NCBI GenBank assembly: GCA_029243445.1
Contig: JAQWSA010000103.1
Span: 1-5,739, forward strand
Direction: 5' to 3'
From: Alphaproteobacteria bacterium
GTDB taxonomy: Bacteria > Pseudomonadota > Alphaproteobacteria > UBA6615
DNA: 5,739 bases
Numbering within the stretch: position 1 is the first letter of the stretch; every line of letters starts with the position of its first letter. A program made the position numbers and the translations under genes. Positions 1 to 5,731 of the stretch are shown here, in pieces. The notes below the pieces were generated by a model. The model was not told the origin of the DNA and ran no database searches. It saw only the letters and a list, made by a program, of their open reading frames with translations.

Positions 1-62
1 ATATTACAACCCATAATTAGAATTATATCTAGTATCTTAAGCTTGGGTATATGGGTGGAGTC

Positions 63-93
63 AAGAAAGGTTCTAAAATACCCTAGATTTCTT
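63..93 (+). other. Imperfect AT-rich hairpin in the leader region
   Basis: AAGAAA (63-68) pairs with TTTCTT (88-93), and TCTA (72-75) pairs with TAGA (84-87). This gives about 10 base pairs with a 3-base GGT bulge and an 8-base loop. It is followed by T-rich sequence. It could be the weak terminator of a gene left of the window or a structure in the mRNA leader of the lyase gene. The rest of 1-194 is AT-rich, has stops in all frames that I followed, and shows no gene. Chance pairing in AT-rich DNA is quite possible. Confidence 0.2.
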
Positions 94-194
94 TAATAGT
101 AATATTTTAATCTGATTTTGTGATAATAATGTTTGTGTTAGAAATTAATTGTAAATTGTCGGGCACTATAACGTTAACTAGAAGGCAATAAGCC

Positions 195-977
195 ATGCTA
201 ATTGGAAAAAAAGGTGAATCAAAAACAGCTATCGAAACTTCAGATGCGTCTTCCATAACGATACGCGGCAAAGATCTGTGTAACGACTTGATGGGAAATA
301 TGTCGATCTCCGAATTTTTTTATTTTCATCTCACTGGAAGTGAACCTAATGATAACCAGAAGTTCTTTCTGGATCTACTTATTATTGCCCTAGCTGAACA
401 TGGATTAGTTCCTAGCGTACAAGCTGCACGCATGACTTTAGCTGCAGCCCCAGAAGCTCTTCAAGGTGCTGTAGCTGCTGGTATATTAGGCGTTGGATCA
501 GTAATCCTAGGAAGTGCAGAACAATGCGTAGAAATGTTAGAACGTACTAAACTTCTTATAAAGAACAAAGGTTATTCTGCTAAAGAAGCCGCGACATCAG
601 TTGGCCATGAGTATAAGAATTCTGGTAAGTTCCTTCCGGGATTTGGACACCCTATTCACCACCCTATCGACCCAAGAGCAGAAAGGGTCTTACAATTAGC
701 AGATGAACGTAAAGCTAGTGGTTTGTATGTTTCTCTTTTAAAAGAATTTCCTTATGTAGTTGAAGAAGTGTGGGGTAAACCACTACCTATGAACTTAACA
801 GGACCAATGGCTGCAATATTGCTCGATCTAGAAGTACCCAAAGGGGCCGTCAGAGGAATACCTATTCTCGCTAGGACTCTAGGACTAATTGGGCACCTAA
901 ATGAAGAGCAAAATCGACCAATTGGTTTTCTCATGTCACATTATGGCTCCAAACCGATTGAGTATGATGGCGAATAA
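195..977 (+). CDS. Citryl-CoA lyase-like protein (citrate synthase superfamily, short stand-alone form)
   Basis: This 260-residue protein belongs to the citrate synthase superfamily. Its length matches stand-alone citryl-CoA lyases and the C-terminal citryl-CoA lyase module of ATP-citrate lyase, not full-length citrate synthase (about 380-430 residues). Characterised relatives cleave citryl-CoA to acetyl-CoA and oxaloacetate in the cytosol. Visible signatures are EHGLVPS at 68-74, which matches the DHG/DHE histidine region (H69), a helix around 86-106 lacking the HGGA histidine of true citrate synthases, and GFGHPIHHPIDPRA at 149-162, matching the GxGHxxxxxDPR loop (H152). The segment LPMNLTG (197-203) aligns with the NVDG segment of ATP-citrate lyase, but threonine 202 sits where the catalytic aspartate is expected. 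The start is supported by AGAAGG at 180-185, nine bases upstream. Its 3' end overlaps the downstream CoA ligase gene, implying one operon. The superfamily call is firm. The exact substrate (citryl-CoA, methylcitryl-CoA or another 3-hydroxyacyl-CoA) is not shown. Confidence 0.82.
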   Translation: MLIGKKGESKTAIETSDASSITIRGKDLCNDLMGNMSISEFFYFHLTGSEPNDNQKFFLDLLIIALAEHGLVPSVQAARMTLAAAPEALQGAVAAGILGVGSVILGSAEQCVEMLERTKLLIKNKGYSAKEAATSVGHEYKNSGKFLPGFGHPIHHPIDPRAERVLQLADERKASGLYVSLLKEFPYVVEEVWGKPLPMNLTGPMAAILLDLEVPKGAVRGIPILARTLGLIGHLNEEQNRPIGFLMSHYGSKPIEYDGE

Positions 978-2316
978 CTTGAAGTCAGAAATTTACGATC
1001 TAAAAGTAGAAACAAGAAAACTGACTGATCAGAAGTTAGTTGACGAAAATTTATTTCGCAAACAAATAACTTATCTATTTGAGCACTCACAGTTCTATCA
1101 AAATAAATTAAGAAAATCAGGATTCAAAACTGCTAAATCAGTTGGAGGATTAGACAATCTGGAGGGGCTACCTTTTACTACTAAAGACGAACTTAGAAAA
1201 AGCCAATCTGAAGCAATGGTATCTGCTTCACATTGGGCCGCGCCTATTGAAAATATAGCTAGAATTTATTCTACTAGCGGAACATCAGGCACACCTATGT
1301 ACATACCTCTTACCAGGAACGATTTAGCATGTTGGATATTAACTTCTAAACGCGCATACACGGCTGCCGGTATAAGGCCGCATCACCGCGTTTTAACGAC
1401 TTATAATTCAGGTCCATTTGTTGCTGGTGCTGTAGGCGAATCTCTACAAAACTTAGGCGTAAACCTTATACCTATAGGCACTGGCAACACCGAAAGACTC
1501 ATTAGATCCTTACAAAGGTTTAAACCAAATGCCATGCCAGGTACTCCATCATTTTTATTATATATTGCTGAGACAGCACGTTCATTGGGTATTGATCCGG
1601 CTAAATGTGGACTAGAGACGTTGGTATGTGGAGGTGAGCCCGGAGCAAGTGAACCAGCCGTACGTTCTAAGCTTCAAACAGCATTTAACTCAAAAGTTTA
1701 TGAGGTAATGGGAGTTGGAGATATTTCGATTTCAATGTGGGGTGAGTCATCTGAACAAGAGGGAATGCATTTTTGTGCTCAAGATTTTGTTTATGTAGAA
1801 CTCATTAACCCAAACGATGGTAAAACGATCAAAATGGAAGATGGAGCTACTGGTGAACTTGTTTACACGCATTTACAGCACGAAGCTGCGCCACTTTTGC
1901 GTTTTCGAAGTCGTGATCATGTTATAATCAAAACAGGTTCAGTAAAAAGCGGTCGAACTGGAAGTAGAGTAAAGTGCGTAGGTCGAACTGATGATATGAT
2001 TATAGTTCGAGGAGTAAATGTATTTCCTAGTGCTATACGAGAAGTGGTTAGCGAGTTTCAGCCAGTGGTGAGTGGAATAATTCTACTAAAACTAGAACAA
2101 ATGGGTGTCAAACAAAGTCCTCCGATATCAATAAAAGTTGAACTAGCAGAAAAACAAATAATAGCCAATAACGTGGAATTAGCATTAAATATCGAAAAAA
2201 GAATACGCGATAAATTAGTATTTTCTTCACGTGTAATATTAGTAGCCCATGGCTCTCTACAACGCAGCGAATATAAGACTAATTTAATTAGCTATAGTGA
2301 TACGCGCCTAAATTAA
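964..2316 (+). CDS. AMP-forming CoA ligase, phenylacetate-CoA ligase (PaaK)-like
   Basis: About 450 residues, the normal size for the PaaK branch of the adenylate-forming (ANL) superfamily. These cytosolic enzymes use ATP and CoA to turn a carboxylic acid into its CoA thioester. In order: phosphate-binding loop STSGTSGTP (residues 103-111), GGEPG (223-227), YEVMGVGD (246-253) in place of the usual YGxxE adenine-site motif, RFRSRD (313-318) with the ribose-binding aspartate, hinge and A8 region GRTDDMIIVRGVNVFP (340-355), and a C-terminal subdomain ending in GSLQRSEYKT (430-439), where K438 is the expected adenylation lysine. All core motifs are intact. In-frame ATGs exist at 901, 943, 964 and 967. 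I chose 964 because family members begin shortly before the EHSxFY segment and because it gives a 14-base overlap with the lyase stop. The Shine-Dalgarno match is poor, so translation is probably coupled. The acid substrate cannot be read from sequence; an aryl acid or a tricarboxylic acid are both possible. Confidence 0.86.
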   Translation: MMANNLKSEIYDLKVETRKLTDQKLVDENLFRKQITYLFEHSQFYQNKLRKSGFKTAKSVGGLDNLEGLPFTTKDELRKSQSEAMVSASHWAAPIENIARIYSTSGTSGTPMYIPLTRNDLACWILTSKRAYTAAGIRPHHRVLTTYNSGPFVAGAVGESLQNLGVNLIPIGTGNTERLIRSLQRFKPNAMPGTPSFLLYIAETARSLGIDPAKCGLETLVCGGEPGASEPAVRSKLQTAFNSKVYEVMGVGDISISMWGESSEQEGMHFCAQDFVYVELINPNDGKTIKMEDGATGELVYTHLQHEAAPLLRFRSRDHVIIKTGSVKSGRTGSRVKCVGRTDDMIIVRGVNVFPSAIREVVSEFQPVVSGIILLKLEQMGVKQSPPISIKVELAEKQIIANNVELALNIEKRIRDKLVFSSRVILVAHGSLQRSEYKTNLISYSDTRLN

Positions 2317-2329
2317 AGAATTAATAGAA

Positions 2330-2962
2330 CTACATTAGATTTGGAGTAAGTGTATACAAACCCATAACACTGCCCTGTGCGATGATATGTTTTTCTATAG
2401 CCGTAAGAACCTCTTTTCCTCCAAATACTCCACTTAGCCCCACACTTTCTTTATCAAGCGCATATACCGTAAAATAATACTCGTGTTTGATTTCATCATT
2501 CCATGGAGGAGCCGGCCCATCATAACCGCCATAGTTTCCAGACATTTCTTCATTAGAGGCCATAAACATACCAAAATCGTTAGCTCCACGGATGCCATAT
2601 GAAACTGCACCAACTGGTTTGCCTTTAGCTACTACAGATGTGGATTCTGATCCCCTGGGTATACAAGTTATTTCTTTAGGAATGTCGACTAATATCCAAT
2701 GGTAAAAATCCATTCTAGCTAGATTTTCCGAAATAGTTTTTCCTATTTGGTTAGCATTGTCAAAAACTGTAGGTACGGATGCATCACGCATTATTACGCA
2801 ATAGGATTTCGTACCTTCAGGTCCGGGAGTCCATTTAATTTCAGGACTTATATTTGGACCAAAAGTAAATAATTCATCTTCAGCCGGAACCCCAAATGCA
2901 AATTCAGCTGGAATAAGTCCTCCATCCTCCAAGTTCTCAACCGTAACATCGAGCTTTTGCAT
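2330..2962 (-). CDS. PEBP / YbhB-YbcL family (Raf kinase inhibitor-like) protein
   Basis: A 210-residue protein of the phosphatidylethanolamine-binding protein family, which folds as a beta barrel with a small anion or ligand pocket. Bacterial members are mostly of unknown role. Visible family features are GPNISPEIKW (35-44), VIMRDASVP (56-64, pocket aspartate D60), FYHWILVDIP (86-95, H88), GYDGPAPPWND (146-156), HEYYFTVYALD (160-170) and a C-terminal AQGSVMGLYTLTP (195-207). It is longer than E. coli YbhB (about 158 residues) because of extra sequence around 65-85 and 103-145, as I recall for the long proteobacterial forms. No signal peptide is seen, so it is probably cytoplasmic. The start has an excellent Shine-Dalgarno, AAGGGGAG (minus strand, 2967-2974). 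The gene converges with the CoA ligase, leaving only 13 bases between the two stop codons. A functional link to its neighbours is not evident. Confidence 0.87.
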   Translation of the reverse strand: MQKLDVTVENLEDGGLIPAEFAFGVPAEDELFTFGPNISPEIKWTPGPEGTKSYCVIMRDASVPTVFDNANQIGKTISENLARMDFYHWILVDIPKEITCIPRGSESTSVVAKGKPVGAVSYGIRGANDFGMFMASNEEMSGNYGGYDGPAPPWNDEIKHEYYFTVYALDKESVGLSGVFGGKEVLTAIEKHIIAQGSVMGLYTLTPNLM

Positions 2963-3023
2963 ATATCTCCCCTTATCTTTTCATGTAACCAAAAGTGACT
3001 AGCAAATTCTAGTATGGCCGTAA

Positions 3024-3044
3024 TATGGAATTCGGTATGGAATT
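3024..3044. repeat. Short tandem direct repeat TATGGAATT, 12-base period
   Basis: TATGGAATT occurs at 3024-3032 and again at 3036-3044, so the copies start 12 bases apart. They lie upstream of the PEBP gene and just downstream of its candidate promoter -10 at 3046-3051, within the presumed 5' untranslated leader. A 12-base spacing of identical 9-mers could be a repressor site or simply a small duplication. The repeat is directly visible; a regulatory role is inference. Confidence 0.35.
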
Positions 3045-3045
3045 G

Positions 3046-3074
3046 ATTATATCAATAACTAAAAATTATTACGA
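3046..3074 (-). promoter_or_regulatory. Candidate promoter for the PEBP gene
   Basis: On the minus strand a perfect TATAAT (3046-3051) lies 17 bases downstream of TCGTAA (3069-3074), which is only a 3/6 match to the -35 consensus. The transcript would start around 3039 and have a leader of about 77 bases. The -10 also sits inside the inverted repeat ATTGAT-TAT-ATCAAT (3042-3056), which directly follows the transporter stop codon. Such matches are common in AT-rich spacers, so confidence is low. Confidence 0.3.
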
Positions 3075-3943
3075 CTTTCCCTGTGAGCTATATAAGTAGC
3101 ACTGGCAACTATAATGGCGCCCCCGACCCAAGTCCATATAATAGGTTGTTCACCAAATACTAATAAACCTAGTAATGTTGCCCACACTAACTGTAGAAAC
3201 TGTGCTGGCTGTGTAACAGTAATTTCTGCACTTTCAAAAGCTTTCACCATTGTTAAATGTCCCGCAGTGGCAAGTGCTGCTACAAAAAACAGTAAGGTCC
3301 ACTCAGTAAGAGTTGGGGTTCTCCAGGATAATAATGCTGGTGGCAAAAGAACTACTGTAACTATAATTGATAAATAAGCTACAATGGAAGTAGTGGATTC
3401 AGATTGGGTAAGCTTTTTCGCAATTAAGAATGACCCTGCAAATACCGGAGCCGCAGCAACCTGGGCTAGTGATCCAATACTAATAGCCTCAAAACCAGGC
3501 CTAAGAATAACTAAAGTTCCTCCAAATCCAATCAAAACGGCTCCAATACGCCGAATACGTAATTTTTCTCCTAAAAATAAAGCCGCCCCTATAGTAGTGA
3601 ATATAGGTGATAAAAAGCCTAAAGCAGTTACTTCTGCTATCGGTATTCTTGCCATCGCAAAAAACCATAAGGATACACCAACTGCATGAAGCAAACCACG
3701 AGACACATGCAGACCCAGAGTTTTTGAAGAAGGTTTTAATTTCTCAAGGCGCAATAAAACGGGAACCATAAGAATAAAACCAAACAAATATCTTATGAAA
3801 GCAGTCTGGACAGGGTTCATATCTGTACCCAAATATCGTACCAGACCAGTCACTCCTACAAAGAAAACCCCAGTAAGAAGCATCCAACCTGTCCCGCGTA
3901 AATTTCCTAAGGCTGTACCAGGACCATTGCGTACTTCAGTCAT
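3059..3943 (-). CDS. EamA-domain transporter of the drug/metabolite (DMT) superfamily
   Basis: A 294-residue integral inner-membrane protein with the ten-helix, two-repeat EamA layout. Approximate helices are 17-35, 43-64, 77-97, 101-123, 133-148, 155-175, 185-205, 213-233, 243-263 and 268-287. Each half ends with the family signature of a GE motif followed by a helix: FLGEKLRIRRIGAV (123-136) and VFGEQPIIWTWVGG (262-275). The conserved first-repeat segment IPIAEVTALGFLSPIF (100-115) is also present. Members move small metabolites, often as exporters of amino acids, nucleotide derivatives or vitamins; the substrate cannot be told from sequence. The chosen start leaves a short polar, positively charged N-terminus before helix 1. 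The next methionine (21) falls inside helix 1, so this start is favoured even though the upstream Shine-Dalgarno is weak. It lies 134 bases downstream of the SDR gene on the same strand, with its own candidate promoter. Confidence 0.9.
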   Translation of the reverse strand: MTEVRNGPGTALGNLRGTGWMLLTGVFFVGVTGLVRYLGTDMNPVQTAFIRYLFGFILMVPVLLRLEKLKPSSKTLGLHVSRGLLHAVGVSLWFFAMARIPIAEVTALGFLSPIFTTIGAALFLGEKLRIRRIGAVLIGFGGTLVILRPGFEAISIGSLAQVAAAPVFAGSFLIAKKLTQSESTTSIVAYLSIIVTVVLLPPALLSWRTPTLTEWTLLFFVAALATAGHLTMVKAFESAEITVTQPAQFLQLVWATLLGLLVFGEQPIIWTWVGGAIIVASATYIAHRESRNNF

Positions 3944-4009
3944 TTAACTTTATATAATTCTATTAAATGAATTAGCATTTAAATTCTGTTCCTATTAAGA
4001 AATATAACC

Positions 4010-4070
4010 TGAAGTAATTATAGATACCTTACTATCAATTTACTCAATTAATAATTAGTTAGTTACTTCA
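4010..4070. repeat. 8-base inverted repeat flanking the DMT promoter region
   Basis: TGAAGTAA at 4010-4017 is the exact reverse complement of TTACTTCA at 4063-4070. The match extends to 11 bases with one mismatch (TGAAGTAATTA against TGAAGTAACTA). The arms are 45 bases apart, too far for a compact terminator. They could be paired operator half-sites or coincidence. Confidence 0.25.
4017..4047 (-). promoter_or_regulatory. Candidate promoter for the DMT transporter gene
   Basis: On the minus strand TTGAGT (4042-4047) and a perfect TATAAT (4017-4022) are 19 bases apart, slightly longer than ideal. Transcription would start near 4010 with a leader of about 67 bases before the ATG at 3943. An inverted repeat, TGAAGTAA (4010-4017) with TTACTTCA (4063-4070), brackets the element. 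This suggests the transporter is not wholly dependent on read-through from the SDR gene. Confidence 0.3.
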
Positions 4071-4077
4071 CCATAAC

Positions 4078-4887
4078 CTATTCAGCAGTATAGCCGCCAT
4101 CTATATATAGTGTTTGGCCAGTAACGTATTCAGACGCAGGAGATAGTAAGTATATTAAACCCCCAATTAAATCGTCAGTATGGCTAAGTCTTCCCAAAGG
4201 CACTCTTTCTAACATCTTATCTCTTGTTGATTTACCAGGCTCTTCCTCAGAAAACATCCACTCAGCAAGGGGTGATCTAAATACAGTTGGCCCAATGGCA
4301 TTTATATTGCTATTCTTAGAGCCCCATTCACAAGCTAGGGCTTTAACCATTCCATCAAGTCCAGATTTAGAAGCACAATATCCTGTATAACCATTTGGTA
4401 AGCCGTGACGTCCTCGAGTAGATGAAACAACTACAACTTTATTTCTATTAGAACTTTTTTTCTGCTTAGCAAACTGGCGGCCAGCCGCCTGACAAGCCAA
4501 CCAGTATAAATCAAGGTTGGCCATCATTACTTTTCTCCAATCATCGTATTTTTGATCCTCAATATAACCCACATCATTTGTACCTAACGCGATAAACATA
4601 AGGTCCAATGAATTGGTAACTGAGGCTGCTGTTTCTATAATTATTTTTGCATTGGTTTCTGTGTCCGGCCATTTATCTACAATATTTGGATTCAAACCTT
4701 TTATTTCTAGTTCTTTAGCTAATTTTTCTAAACCTTCAACATTTTGATCTGCAATTGTCAACTTACAGCCTGCAGCAGCAAGAGCATGGGAAGCAGCACG
4801 GCCAAAAGTCCCTGTAGCGCCAATTATCAATGCTGATTTATTGGATACATCAAATAGGGAGAGCGGATTAGTATGCAAGTTTGTCAT
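4078..4887 (-). CDS. Short-chain dehydrogenase/reductase (SDR) family oxidoreductase, probably NAD(H)-linked
   Basis: A 269-residue Rossmann-fold oxidoreductase of classical SDR size, expected to oxidise an alcohol or reduce a carbonyl in the cytosol. Visible features are a glycine-rich nucleotide loop GATGTFGR (23-30), an acidic residue at the end of strand 2 (D47 in TIADQN) that favours NAD(H) over NADP(H), structural N124 (MANLDL), the catalytic serine region VVSSTRG (153-159), Y170 and K174 in YCASK, and the C-terminal signature YVTGQTLYIDGG (254-265). Two family motifs are altered: the loop has threonine 27 where the middle glycine of TGxxxGxG is usual, and IALG (99-102) replaces NNAG. 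The tetrad N-S-Y-K is still present, so activity is plausible. The start has GAGAG on the minus strand (4895-4899), seven bases from the ATG. The gene is divergent from the SnoaL-like gene across a 146-base spacer. The substrate is unknown. Confidence 0.88.
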   Translation of the reverse strand: MTNLHTNPLSLFDVSNKSALIIGATGTFGRAASHALAAAGCKLTIADQNVEGLEKLAKELEIKGLNPNIVDKWPDTETNAKIIIETAASVTNSLDLMFIALGTNDVGYIEDQKYDDWRKVMMANLDLYWLACQAAGRQFAKQKKSSNRNKVVVVSSTRGRHGLPNGYTGYCASKSGLDGMVKALACEWGSKNSNINAIGPTVFRSPLAEWMFSEEEPGKSTRDKMLERVPLGRLSHTDDLIGGLIYLLSPASEYVTGQTLYIDGGYTAE

Positions 4888-4933
4888 TTTATAACTCTCA
4901 AATAATATTATTGGATTAATTTATAGTTTTTAT

Positions 4934-4949
4934 TTATTTATCTAAATAA
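4934..4949. promoter_or_regulatory. 16-base inverted repeat in the divergent spacer, operator-like
   Basis: TTATTTA (4934-4940) and TAAATAA (4943-4949) are perfect reverse complements around a 2-base TC centre. The site covers the predicted transcription start of the SDR gene and touches its candidate -10, where a repressor would act. The composition is wholly A/T in the arms, so chance is a real alternative. Confidence 0.3.
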
Positions 4950-4976
4950 TCATAAGATTAATAACTACTAGATCAA
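4949..4976 (-). promoter_or_regulatory. Candidate promoter for the SDR gene
   Basis: On the minus strand TTGATC (4971-4976) and TATGAT (4949-4954) are 16 bases apart, a fair sigma-70-type match (4/6 and 5/6). Transcription would start near 4942, giving a leader of about 55 bases before the ATG at 4887. Confidence 0.35.
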
Positions 4977-4985
4977 TACACTTTT

Positions 4986-5006
4986 CATTAATGGCTAATT
5001 ATTAGC
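4986..5006. promoter_or_regulatory. Two abutting palindromes upstream of the SnoaL-like gene, operator-like
   Basis: CATTAATG (4986-4993) is a perfect 8-base palindrome. It is followed at once by GCTAATTATTAGC (4994-5006), a perfect inverted repeat with 6-base arms and one central T. They end 27 bases before the SnoaL-like start codon, a place typical for an operator or promoter core. I did not find a convincing plus-strand -35/-10 pair. No regulator gene lies next to it inside the window. Confidence 0.35.
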
Positions 5007-5033
5007 TCTCAATTATAAAAGAGGATAACAAGT

Positions 5034-5621
5034 ATGCCTAACGAGCTTTTAGAGCGACAAATAATCAATGAAATTATAAATAACTGGGCTATATGGAGAG
5101 ATACAGGCAACTGGAAGAAATTTAGATCTTTGTGGCACGACGATGGATATATGTCAGCAACTATGTTTCAAGGACCAATAGATGAATTTATTGATCAAGC
5201 GAAAAGATCACACCAAAGTGGTGTAGCAGTACAACACATTATGGGAGGAAGTTCGATAGATATAAATAAAAACCGTGCCGCCGCACAAACAAGAGCTACT
5301 ATAGGTCAGAGAGCAATAATACACGATGTATTATGTGATGTTATATGTACAATCCGGTTTTGTGATCTGTTTGAGAAACGAAACAATAAGTGGGGACTTG
5401 TATGGCGCAAAGGCATTTATGAAAAAGACCGATTAGATCCCGTAGATAATACAAAATCAATTTCTCTAGATACAAATTTACTAAATATGTTTCCGGACGG
5501 TTACCGCCACCTCGCGTATTTACAATCTACAAATGGACTGACAGTTAAAAAAGATATGCCAGGCATAAACGGACCAGAAGTAGAAGAGGTATATACTAAA
5601 ATTGAATCTTGGATTTCTTAA
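5034..5621 (+). CDS. SnoaL-like / NTF2-like family protein, long form with conserved C-terminal tail
   Basis: A 195-residue protein with an N-terminal SnoaL/NTF2-like alpha+beta cone domain. The family includes polyketide cyclases, scytalone dehydratase, ketosteroid isomerase and dioxygenase small subunits, plus many uncharacterised proteins. The opening helix with NWAIWRDTGNWKKFRSLWHDDG (shown here in parts: NWAIWRDTG 17-25, WHDDG 34-38) carries the usual polar pocket residues H35, D36 and D37. Q67-H68 and strand segments AAAQTRATIGQRA (82-94) and WGLVWRKGIYEKDRLDP (120-136) complete the fold. Beyond about residue 140 is a tail with FPDGYRHLAYLQ (153-164) and DMPGINGPEVEEVY (174-187), which I recognise as shared within a long subgroup. 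The start is set by AAGAGGA (5019-5025), eight bases upstream. It may act on a small-molecule intermediate with the divergent SDR, but no specific reaction can be named. Confidence 0.78.
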   Translation: MPNELLERQIINEIINNWAIWRDTGNWKKFRSLWHDDGYMSATMFQGPIDEFIDQAKRSHQSGVAVQHIMGGSSIDINKNRAAAQTRATIGQRAIIHDVLCDVICTIRFCDLFEKRNNKWGLVWRKGIYEKDRLDPVDNTKSISLDTNLLNMFPDGYRHLAYLQSTNGLTVKKDMPGINGPEVEEVYTKIESWIS

Positions 5622-5658
5622 AATATAGCTTTGCTACATTTCTTAAGGTCTAGTCTAT

Positions 5659-5690
5659 TTTAGCTTCGTTTCTGCTAAATCTATTTGTTT
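5659..5690 (+). terminator. Weak candidate terminator after the SnoaL-like gene
   Basis: TTTAGC (5659-5664) pairs with GCTAAA (5674-5679) across a 9-base loop, and is followed by the T-rich run TCTATTTGTTTT. It lies 37 bases past the stop codon. The stem is short and only one third G/C, so termination would be weak. A smaller TAGC-TTT-GCTA hairpin (5626-5636) precedes it. Confidence 0.3.
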
Positions 5691-5725
5691 TATCCAGTAC
5701 TGCTGGGAGATCCAACGTACATCAG

Positions 5726-5731
5726 AAGGAG
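5726..5731 (+). promoter_or_regulatory. Strong Shine-Dalgarno for a gene starting just past the window
   Basis: AAGGAG at 5726-5731 is a near-perfect anti-16S complement, stronger than most sites in this window. Only eight bases (AAACTTTT) remain before the sequence ends and they contain no start codon, so the start codon is expected at or very near the first base beyond the edge. Same strand as the SnoaL-like gene, with about 118 bases between. A CCAG/CTGG inverted repeat (5694-5706) lies shortly upstream. Confidence 0.6.

Noticed and set aside
1..194. Promoter for the lyase/ligase operon, e.g. TATAAC at 167-172
   Set aside because: No acceptable -35 at 16-18 bases upstream; TTGTAA (149-154) is only 12 bases away. 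The AT-rich leader offers many equal candidates, so none is reported.
752..934. 60-codon minus-strand open frame
   Set aside because: Lies fully antisense inside the lyase gene, has no recognisable domain and no ribosome site; a shadow frame.
901..963. Upstream ATG extension of the CoA ligase adding 21 residues
   Set aside because: It would overlap the lyase gene by 77 bases, has no Shine-Dalgarno, and the added residues do not resemble PaaK-family N-termini.
3114..3689. Two plus-strand open frames of 87 and 101 codons
   Set aside because: Both are antisense to the DMT transporter gene, whose family signature is unambiguous; their translations show no known domain.
4049..5004. Shared 10-mer CTAATTATTA in two spacers (minus at 4049-4058, plus at 4995-5004)
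   Set aside because: A single 10-base A/T-rich match between two AT-rich spacers has a sizeable chance of arising by accident, so it is not enough to claim a common regulatory site.
5694..5706. CCAG-TACTG-CTGG inverted repeat as a terminator
   Set aside because: Only four base pairs and no T-run follows; at most a short palindrome upstream of the next gene.
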